Part shown: in pieces, positions 17,507-24,207 of the stretch
Numbering within the stretch: position 1 is the stretch's first letter
Layout: each line of letters begins with the position of its first letter
Assembly: GCA_050950425.1 (NCBI GenBank)
Contig: JBMNHO010000002.1
Location: 1,240,001 to 1,304,000, forward strand
DNA from: RGIG529 sp050950425
GTDB taxonomy: Bacteria; Bacillota; Clostridia; Oscillospirales; Oscillospiraceae
Direction of reading: 5' to 3'
Length of the DNA: 64,000 bases
Notes under the pieces: model-generated
The model's database searches: none
Seen by the model: the letters and a program-made list of their open reading frames with translations, nothing else
What the model was told of the DNA's origin: nothing
Program-made: the position numbers and the translations under genes

Positions 17507-19182
17507 TGTGTTGCTCCTCCTGGTTCAAACGTAATGGTAATGGTTGTTCCAACTCCTTCCGTGCTTTTTAAATGGAGCTTGGCGTTGTGGCACATTGCCC
17601 CGTGCTTCACGATGGAAAGCCCAAGCCCCGTTCCCCCGGTTTCCTTGGAATGGCTTTTGTCCACCCGGTAAAACCGCTCGAACACCCGCTCGTGGTGCGA
17701 AGGGGAGATGCCGATGCCCGTGTCGGAGACCGAGAAAACCACACGCCCCGGGGAAGGGGAAACCGAGCAGGAGACGCAGCCGCCGGGGCGGTTATATTTA
17801 ATGGCGTTTTCCAGCAGATTGTAAACCATTTCGCCCAGTACCTGCCGAATGCCCGAAATGCACGCGGTGTCCCCCGTGACAGACAGGGAAACGCCGGCTC
17901 CCTGGGCCTGGGCGGAAAGGCGGTCTGCCGCTTCTCTGGCCAGAGAAAGGAGATCCACCGGCTCCCGGGGCATTTCTCCCCCCTCTTCATCCAGGCGTGA
18001 AAGCCGAATGATATCTTCGATCAGGACGATCAGGCGCTGGGCTTCGTGGTAGATCCGCTCGGCAAAGCGGGGCAGGTCCTCCGCCTGCACCATGCCGTTT
18101 TGGATCAGCTCCGCGTAGCCGGAGATGGAGGTGAGGGGCGTTTTCAGCTCGTGAGAAACATTGGCGGAAAACTCCCGCCGCATTTTTTCCGCCGCCTGCT
18201 TTTCCGTAATATCCAGAAACAGCAAAATGGCCCCTTGTATGTCGTCACCTTCCCGCACGGGGTTTGCCATCAGCTGAAAAACCCGCCCGTTTTCGTACAA
18301 ATGTTTTTCGCAGGGAACACCGGAGAGGCTTTTCTCCACAGCCGCCTGCATTTCCAAATCGCGGCTGAGCGCGTAGATGTGTTTGCCCACATAGTCCCCC
18401 TCCGGCAGATCCAGAACGTGCAAAGCGCTGGGGTTCACGGAAAGCACAAGGGCCGTTTTGCCCAGCATGATCAGCCCCTCCCGCATATGAGCGGTGATGG
18501 CGGAAAACTCATCCTGCTGCTTTTCCAGGGTGGCCGCGGCCGCCGCGATCTGGTGGTTTTGCTTTTCCAGGCGAAGCAGCAAAGGGGACAGCTCTTCATA
18601 GGTGTCGTTTGTAAGAGGACGCTCCAGATCCAGCGCTTTCACGGTGTTCGTCAGCTGCCGGGACTGCCTGCGGGCCAAAAGAAAGGAAAAGCCAAGGGCG
18701 AGGAGCACCGCGACAATGGCGAGAGGGAGACAGCGTACCATGCTGCCGAAGACGCTGTCGACGGCGCCGGAAACACGCAGCACCGTCCCGTCGGCCAGGC
18801 GCGTGGCGGCATAAAGCGTGCTGCTGCGAACGCTCTCCCCGGGGTAGGACGCGTCCCCGTACCCTGTCGCGAGGGCGTTTTTCACCTCCGGCCGGCTTTG
18901 GCCATTTTCGCCGGGGACGGAAGAGTGCGTGTTGTCGTACAAAACGGTACCGCTCGCGTCAAACCAGGTGATGTGGCTGCCGCTTCCGGAAAGTTCGGGT
19001 TTTGCGAAGGCCGGCTGCCCCTCTCGTTCCACGGCGGAGGCAAGGAAAGACAGGGTATTTCGTGTCTCTGTCCGCACACGCCTGTCAAGGGCCGTGTGCA
19101 TCACCCAAATGGAGAAAACCGAGCTAAGAAGGACGGTGAAACAGGCCAAAAGGCACATGCGCTGAAAAAACTTATGTTTCAT
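17503..19182 (-). CDS. phoR: PhoR-type sensor histidine kinase
   Basis: A 559-residue membrane kinase. Two transmembrane segments (about 9-30 and 150-170) bracket an extracytoplasmic domain of about 120 residues; a linker and a PAS-like domain (about 215-325) follow. The H-box is SHELKTPLTSISGYAEL with the phosphorylated His near 341. The ATPase part shows NLLENAIKYN and GTGLGLSIVKHG. Position between phoB, which it overlaps by 4 bp, and the HD gene, plus pst genes upstream, supports phosphate sensing. Kinases of this architecture sense phosphate indirectly via PstSCAB-PhoU. Confidence 0.9.
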   Translation of the reverse strand: MKHKFFQRMCLLACFTVLLSSVFSIWVMHTALDRRVRTETRNTLSFLASAVEREGQPAFAKPELSGSGSHITWFDASGTVLYDNTHSSVPGENGQSRPEVKNALATGYGDASYPGESVRSSTLYAATRLADGTVLRVSGAVDSVFGSMVRCLPLAIVAVLLALGFSFLLARRQSRQLTNTVKALDLERPLTNDTYEELSPLLLRLEKQNHQIAAAAATLEKQQDEFSAITAHMREGLIMLGKTALVLSVNPSALHVLDLPEGDYVGKHIYALSRDLEMQAAVEKSLSGVPCEKHLYENGRVFQLMANPVREGDDIQGAILLFLDITEKQAAEKMRREFSANVSHELKTPLTSISGYAELIQNGMVQAEDLPRFAERIYHEAQRLIVLIEDIIRLSRLDEEGGEMPREPVDLLSLAREAADRLSAQAQGAGVSLSVTGDTACISGIRQVLGEMVYNLLENAIKYNRPGGCVSCSVSPSPGRVVFSVSDTGIGISPSHHERVFERFYRVDKSHSKETGGTGLGLSIVKHGAMCHNAKLHLKSTEGVGTTITITFEPGGATQ

Positions 19183-19850
19183 TTTTTATCCCCCAATCGA
19201 TACCCAACGCCACGCACTGTTTCAATGGCGCTGCCGGAGGCGCCCAGCTTTTGGCGCAGCATATGAATATGTACATCCACCGTGCGGGTTTCCCCGTCGA
19301 AATCGTAACCCCAAATCAGCTCCAGCAGCTTATCCCTCGTGAACACCGTGCCGGGGTGCTCCATCATGTAGCGCAGCAGCTCAAACTCTTTTAAGGTGAG
19401 GAAGATTTCTTCCCCCTCCGCAAACACCTGATGCCGTTCCACGTGAAGAGAGATGTTCCCCACCGTTCGGTCGGGAGAGCAGGTGGGCGCGGCCCGCCGC
19501 AGAAGAGCCTTGACCCGGGAGATCAGCTCCATCATCCCGAAGGGCTTTGTGATATAGTCGTCGGCGCCGCTGTCCAGCCCTTTCACTTTATCATATTCCG
19601 CGCCCTTGGCCGTGACAAGAATCACAGGCAGCGCCTGGGTGGAAGGAGACGAACGCAGACGTTTTAAAAGAGAAAGACCGTCCTCCCCGGGGAGCATAAT
19701 GTCCAAAAGCAGCAGCTGGGGCAGCTTCCGCTGAAGCTGCTCCATCAGCGCGGCGCCGGAGGAGAGGCCAAGCACCTCAAATCCGGCGGTTTGCAGGGTA
19801 TAAACAATCAGCTCTCGGATGCCGTCGTCGTCTTCCACGCAGTAAATCAT
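19179..19850 (-). CDS. phoB: PhoB/PhoP-type response regulator
   Basis: A 223-residue OmpR-family regulator. The receiver domain carries the acidic pair in CVEDDDG, the phosphorylated Asp50 in LLLLDIMLPGEDG and the conserved Lys in VTAKG. The winged-helix DNA-binding domain covers about 125-223 (LTLKEFELLRYMMEHPG ... VDVHIHMLRQKLG). ATG 19850 overlaps the phoU stop by 4 bp. It probably binds the TTTACA repeats upstream of pstS. In B. subtilis nomenclature it would be PhoP. Confidence 0.92.
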   Translation of the reverse strand: MIYCVEDDDGIRELIVYTLQTAGFEVLGLSSGAALMEQLQRKLPQLLLLDIMLPGEDGLSLLKRLRSSPSTQALPVILVTAKGAEYDKVKGLDSGADDYITKPFGMMELISRVKALLRRAAPTCSPDRTVGNISLHVERHQVFAEGEEIFLTLKEFELLRYMMEHPGTVFTRDKLLELIWGYDFDGETRTVDVHIHMLRQKLGASGSAIETVRGVGYRLGDKK

Positions 19851-20503
19851 GCTTTTTCTTCCCCTTTGTGCCGGCCGGTCATGGCAAACTCCACCCATTC
19901 GGCGATGTTGGTGGCATGGTCACCGATCCGCTCAAAATACTTGGCGATCATGAGCAGGTCAATGGCGTATTCACCTCGCTCCGGATGGGCGCCGATGAGG
20001 GAGATCAGCTCGCTTTTCACCCGGTCAAAAAAATCGTCCACCACGTCGTCATACGCGATGACGGCCCGCGCCAGATCCAAATCCCGTTTGACAAACGCGT
20101 CGATGCTCTTGGTGACCATGTAAATGGTGGCCTCCGCCATCTGCCCGATGTGAAGAGGGGAATCGGACGCGTTGATATGTGCCATGGTCACAATTTCGGC
20201 GATGTCAGAAGCCTGGTCCCCGATCCGTTCCATATCGGTGATCATTTTAAGCGCGGCAGAGATCAGCCGCAGGTCCCTTGCAACGGGCTGCTGCTTTAAA
20301 ATCAGCTTCAGACAAAGGGTTTCAATCTCGTGTTCTTTTTCGTCGATTTCCCGATCCACTTCCACGGCGTGGGCGGCCAGTTCCAAGTCGTTTTCCAAAA
20401 GCGCCTTGGCGGCGCTTGCAATGGCCGTTTCGCAAAGGGCGCCCATCTGGATCAATTCCGTGTTAAGCTGTTGCAGTTGTTCGTCGAATCGGCTGCGCAT
20501 CAT
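19847..20503 (-). CDS. phoU: Phosphate signalling complex protein PhoU
   Basis: A 218-residue all-helical protein made of two PhoU repeats, each with the E/D-x3-D metal-binding pattern; MERIGDQASDIAEIV (repeat 1) and FERIGDHATNIAEWV (repeat 2) are diagnostic. PhoU links the Pst transporter to PhoR and restrains phosphate uptake. It overlaps both pstB and phoB by 4 bp. Confidence 0.96.
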   Translation of the reverse strand: MMRSRFDEQLQQLNTELIQMGALCETAIASAAKALLENDLELAAHAVEVDREIDEKEHEIETLCLKLILKQQPVARDLRLISAALKMITDMERIGDQASDIAEIVTMAHINASDSPLHIGQMAEATIYMVTKSIDAFVKRDLDLARAVIAYDDVVDDFFDRVKSELISLIGAHPERGEYAIDLLMIAKYFERIGDHATNIAEWVEFAMTGRHKGEEKA

Positions 20504-21249
20504 CCAAACCTCCCTGTAATATAATCTTCTGTCCGTTTATCCTTTGGCATAGAGAACAGTTGCTCTGTTTTGCCGTACTCCACCACTTCCCCCAGCAGGA
20601 AAAAGGCGGTTTTGTCGGAAATACGCACGGCCTGCTGCATATTGTGTGTCACCATAATGATAGTATATTCTTTTTTCAGCTCCACCGCAAGCTCTTCGAT
20701 TTTCAAGGTGGAAATGGGGTCCAGGGCGGAGGTGGGTTCATCCATCAGCAGGACGTCGGGTTGCACGGCCAGGGCCCGCGCGATGCAGAGCCGCTGCTGC
20801 TGCCCGCCGGACAGACCCAATGCGTTTTTTTTCAGCCGGTCTTTCAGCTCATCCCAGATGGCGGCGCTGCGCAAAGACTGCTCCACGATGTCGTCCAGCT
20901 TTGCCTTGGAGCGGACGCCGTGGGTGCGGGGGCCGAAGGCCACGTTGTCGTAGATGCTCATGGGAAAGGGGTTTGGCTTTTGAAAGACCATGCCAACCCG
21001 CTTGCGCAGCAAATTGACGTCCATGCTCCCGTAAACATCCACGCCGTCCAGCTTGACGGAGCCCGTAATCTTGCAGTCCTCAATCAAATCGTTCATCCGG
21101 TTGAGGCTCTTCAGCAAAGTGGATTTGCCGCAGCCGGAGGGGCCGATAAACGCCGTGATTTCCCCGGCGCTCAGGTTCAGGTTCACGTCTTTCAGCGCCT
21201 TGAAATCGCCATAATAAAGATCCAAATGTTCAATCGTAAATTTATCCAT
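20500..21249 (-). CDS. pstB: Phosphate ABC transporter ATP-binding protein PstB
   Basis: A 249-residue ATPase with Walker A GPSGCGKST, the signature LSGGQQQRLCIARALA and Walker B LLMDEPTSALDP. The N-terminus LDLYYGDFKALKDVNL and the C-terminal YITGRFG are characteristic of PstB. It energises phosphate import through PstC-PstA. It overlaps phoU by 4 bp and starts 5 bp after pstA. Confidence 0.97.
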   Translation of the reverse strand: MDKFTIEHLDLYYGDFKALKDVNLNLSAGEITAFIGPSGCGKSTLLKSLNRMNDLIEDCKITGSVKLDGVDVYGSMDVNLLRKRVGMVFQKPNPFPMSIYDNVAFGPRTHGVRSKAKLDDIVEQSLRSAAIWDELKDRLKKNALGLSGGQQQRLCIARALAVQPDVLLMDEPTSALDPISTLKIEELAVELKKEYTIIMVTHNMQQAVRISDKTAFFLLGEVVEYGKTEQLFSMPKDKRTEDYITGRFG

Positions 21250-21254
21250 CGTTT

Positions 21255-22121
21255 TTATCCTTTCGCAACTTTCCGCGCAATGAAGCCGGCCAATGCATTG
21301 ACGCCAAGCACCAGCGCAAGCAGCACAACTGCCGTGGCAAACGCCTGGTCTGTATAAAGTCCTTCATTGGAAAGTGCATACATGTGTACAGAAAGGGTTC
21401 GGCCGGAGGACAAGAGGTTCTTTGGAATTTCCGCGACGGTGCCCGCGGTGTACATGAGCGCCGCCGTTTCCCCCACAATGCGTCCGATGGCCAGGATGAC
21501 GCCGGCCAAAATCCCCGGGGCGGCAGAGGGCAAAACGATGCGGAACACGGTGCGCAGCCGCCCGGCGCCAAGGCCGAAGCTCCCCTCCCGGTATGTGTCG
21601 GGGACTGATTTGAGCGCCTCCTCCGTGGTGCGCATAATGAGAGGGAGAATCATAATGGCAAGGGTCAGCGCGCCCGACAAAATGGAAAGTCCCATGCCGA
21701 GGGTCATCACAAAAAACAGGGAGCCAAACAGCCCGTAGACGATGGAAGGCACCCCGGAGAGGGTCTCGGCGGTGATGCGGATCAGCGTCACAAGCCGGTT
21801 GCCCCGTTTGGCATATTCCACCAGGTAGATGGCGGCGAAGATGCCCAAAGGGGCGGCGAACAAGAGGGAGAGGGCCGTCATGATCACCGTGTTGATGAGG
21901 GCGGGCAGCAGAGAGACGTTTTCCGTTGTGTAATGCGGGGAAAACAGATCCCAGGATAAGTGGGGGATGCCCTTGGCCAGCACATAGATCAGCAAAAACA
22001 GCACCACCGCAACGGTGAGCAGGGCGGCTAAGTTCACCAGAAAAAACAAAAGAAAGGACCCGGGTTTTCCTCGGTATGCCGCCATTTTTTGGCGCCAGGT
22101 GATTTGATTGATTGTTTTCAT
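21255..22121 (-). CDS. pstA: Phosphate ABC transporter permease PstA
   Basis: A 288-residue permease with six hydrophobic segments. The cytoplasmic coupling loop (EALKSVPDTYREGSFGLGAG) and GVPSIVYGLFG are typical of PstA. It starts inside the last codons of pstC (4-bp overlap). Confidence 0.95.
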   Translation of the reverse strand: MKTINQITWRQKMAAYRGKPGSFLLFFLVNLAALLTVAVVLFLLIYVLAKGIPHLSWDLFSPHYTTENVSLLPALINTVIMTALSLLFAAPLGIFAAIYLVEYAKRGNRLVTLIRITAETLSGVPSIVYGLFGSLFFVMTLGMGLSILSGALTLAIMILPLIMRTTEEALKSVPDTYREGSFGLGAGRLRTVFRIVLPSAAPGILAGVILAIGRIVGETAALMYTAGTVAEIPKNLLSSGRTLSVHMYALSNEGLYTDQAFATAVVLLALVLGVNALAGFIARKVAKG

Positions 22122-22969
22122 TTATCCGTCCTCCGCTGAATGAGAGAAAAGCACAGGTTGATGATCAAAATGAAAACAAACAGCACGACGGCTGTTGCAA
22201 TCAGCGCCTCCCGATGTAAGTCCGCCGCATAGCCCATCTCCAGCACAATGTTGGCGGTGAGGGTGCGGATTCCCTTGAACAGGTTGCCGGTCATCCAGAC
22301 CTGGTTGCCGGCGATCATCACAACGGCCATGGTTTCTCCGATGGCCCGGCCCACGCCCAAAATAACGCCTGCCAAAATGCCTGATTTCGCGGCGGGCACT
22401 GTGGCGTGAAAGACGCTTCTTTCATGGGTGGCGCCCAGGGCAAGGCCCCCTTCGTAGTAGCTTTCCGGCACCGCGCGGATGGAGGCTTCCGCCGTTCCGA
22501 TGATGGTGGGCAAAATCATAATGCCCAGCAAAATAGAGGCGGCCAAAATGCTCTTCCCCGTTCCGCCGCCGATTTGGCTGATGGCGGGAACCAGCACCAT
22601 CAGGCCGAAAAAGCCATACACCACGGAGGGAATCCCCGCCATCAGGTTCACAAGGGGCTTTAAAACCCGATAAATAGACTTCGGGCAGAATTTGGCCAGG
22701 TAAACGGCTGTTAAAATGCCGATGGGCACGCCGATGATCATAGCGCCCGCTGTGATATACAAGCTGCCGACGATCATGGTAAAAATGCCGTAGACATTGT
22801 TGCTCGGGCGCCACTCCGTTCCAAAAAGAAAGTTAAGCGGCCCGATTTTTCCAATGGCGGGGACGCCGTTTGCGAAAAGAAAGACGCAGATGAGGACAAC
22901 GGCCAGGATGCAGGTGCAGGCGGCCAGCAAAAACACGCCCTTCATAATGGATTCTTTGTAATGTTTCAT
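22118..22969 (-). CDS. pstC: Phosphate ABC transporter permease PstC
   Basis: A 283-residue permease. The motifs AGIPSVVYGFFGL, GTAEASIRAVPESYYEGGLA and GRAIGETMAVVMIAGN identify PstC. I chose ATG 22969 (MKHYKESIMKGV) because GGAG lies 7 bp upstream; a longer frame to 23050 would overlap pstS. The gap to the pstS stop is 58 bp. Confidence 0.94.
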   Translation of the reverse strand: MKHYKESIMKGVFLLAACTCILAVVLICVFLFANGVPAIGKIGPLNFLFGTEWRPSNNVYGIFTMIVGSLYITAGAMIIGVPIGILTAVYLAKFCPKSIYRVLKPLVNLMAGIPSVVYGFFGLMVLVPAISQIGGGTGKSILAASILLGIMILPTIIGTAEASIRAVPESYYEGGLALGATHERSVFHATVPAAKSGILAGVILGVGRAIGETMAVVMIAGNQVWMTGNLFKGIRTLTANIVLEMGYAADLHREALIATAVVLFVFILIINLCFSLIQRRTDK

Positions 22970-23027
22970 ATTCATTCTCCACAGGGCAAACGGGCCGGCA
23001 GATGTGCCGACCCATTTGCTGATTCTG

Positions 23028-23915
23028 TTAATTTGCGGTGTCGATGACATCAGCCCAGGAGGTAGCCTCCCCTTTGTAGATGGCGCTTACCTGTTCGGTG
23101 GTCAGGTTGCTGACGGGGTTTTCTTTGTTGACGATCACGGCGATGCCGTCCATGGCGATGACGGTAGAGGTCAGTCCCTTCGCGCGTTCGCTGTCCTTCA
23201 GTTCCCGGGAAGCCATGCCGATGTCGCAGATGCCGTCGATGGCAGAGGTCATGCCGGTGGTGGAGTCGCTCTGCTGCACTTCGATGGTGGCGTTGGGGTT
23301 GATCAGCAGGTACGCCTCCTTCAGCTTTTCCATCACCGGGGTAACAGAGGAAGAACCGGACACGACGACTTTGCCGGAAGGCTTTGTGCCGGCATACGCC
23401 CCGGCGCCAGAAACGCCCGCATATCCGCTTTTTTCCACAACGGCCTGGCCGTCGGCGCTTAAAATATAATCTATAAAATCCTTGGTCACGTCGCTCACGT
23501 CGCTCTTGGTCGTGATGTTGAAGGGACGGGCGATTTGATAAGAGCCGCTTTTCACATTTGCAATGGTCGCGTCGCTCCCGTCAATTTGCAGCGCTTTCAC
23601 CGTGTCGTTCAAAGAGCCCAGGGAAATATAGCCGATGGCATAAGGCGTGCTGGAGATGGTGGTCATCATAACAGAGGTGCTGTTGGTGATGTCCGCGCCG
23701 AGGGTGGTCTGGTCGATTTTGTTGCCGGACGCGTCTTCTTCTTCCACGCGGAACAGCTCGATGAATGCGCCTCGGGTGCCGGATCCGTCCTCCCTGGAGA
23801 TCACGGAAACGGGCTTGGAGGAATCAAACTGAAAGGGGCCGCTGCCGCAGGCGGCAAGACCCGTTGCCATCAAAGCGGCAAGGGCAAGCGCGCCGATTTT
23901 TTGCGTTACGTTCAT
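23028..23915 (-). CDS. pstS: Phosphate-binding lipoprotein PstS, halves in swapped order
   Basis: A 295-residue secreted lipoprotein with signal peptide and lipobox LAAC near residue 18. It binds phosphate outside the membrane and passes it to PstCA. In standard PstS the order is the SGSSS...ASREL...NPV half first, then the SREDGSGTR half. Here SREDGSGTRGAF is at about residues 36-47, right after the lipoprotein linker, whereas VVSGSSSVTPVMEKL (about 190), DIGMASRELKD (about 230) and DGIAVIVNKENPVSNL (about 255) come last, and the protein ends at TSWADVIDTAN. This looks like a circular permutation. The start was chosen from GGAG 7 bp upstream. Confidence 0.92.
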   Translation of the reverse strand: MNVTQKIGALALAALMATGLAACGSGPFQFDSSKPVSVISREDGSGTRGAFIELFRVEEEDASGNKIDQTTLGADITNSTSVMMTTISSTPYAIGYISLGSLNDTVKALQIDGSDATIANVKSGSYQIARPFNITTKSDVSDVTKDFIDYILSADGQAVVEKSGYAGVSGAGAYAGTKPSGKVVVSGSSSVTPVMEKLKEAYLLINPNATIEVQQSDSTTGMTSAIDGICDIGMASRELKDSERAKGLTSTVIAMDGIAVIVNKENPVSNLTTEQVSAIYKGEATSWADVIDTAN

Positions 23916-23972
23916 TCTCATTCTCCTTATCATATACAAGCGGGTGTTGGGTTGCTTGTTCTTACAATTGCT

Positions 23973-24027
23973 ATCTTACCCACTGTTTGTAAAGAACAAA
24001 AGCAGAGAAGTGTTAAATGTATGTAAA
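23973..24027 (-). promoter_or_regulatory. PHO-box-like repeats and -10 element before pstS
   Basis: On the minus strand TTTACA (24022-24027) and TTAACA (24011-24016) are 11 bp apart; a further TTTACA (23988-23993) lies 23 bp on, so two 11-12 bp periods with a degenerate middle copy. TAAGAT (23973-23978) could be the -10. Direct TT(A/T/C)ACA repeats with about 11-bp period are the B. subtilis PhoP box. Confidence 0.7.
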
Positions 24028-24061
24028 ACGAGGGAGCGGAAAAAGAGAACGTCCGGCCCGT

Positions 24062-24082
24062 GGGGCGGCCTGCCGCCGCCCC
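24062..24082. terminator. GC-rich hairpin between the glycosidase gene and pstS
   Basis: An 8-bp stem (GGGGCGGC with its complement) and 5-base loop lie in the 292-bp gap after the leftward glycosidase gene. The only T-rich tail is on the plus strand, so a terminator role is tentative. Confidence 0.35.
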
Positions 24083-24207
24083 TTTCGGTTTTATTATATG
24101 TGGCATGCAAGGGCGCCATGCGGCTTTCCGGGGGAGAAGTTGCACCTTGGCAACGAGCCAAAGCGCTGCGGGACAAACATCTGCGGGAAAGGGGGCAGAC
24201 CGGCGGG

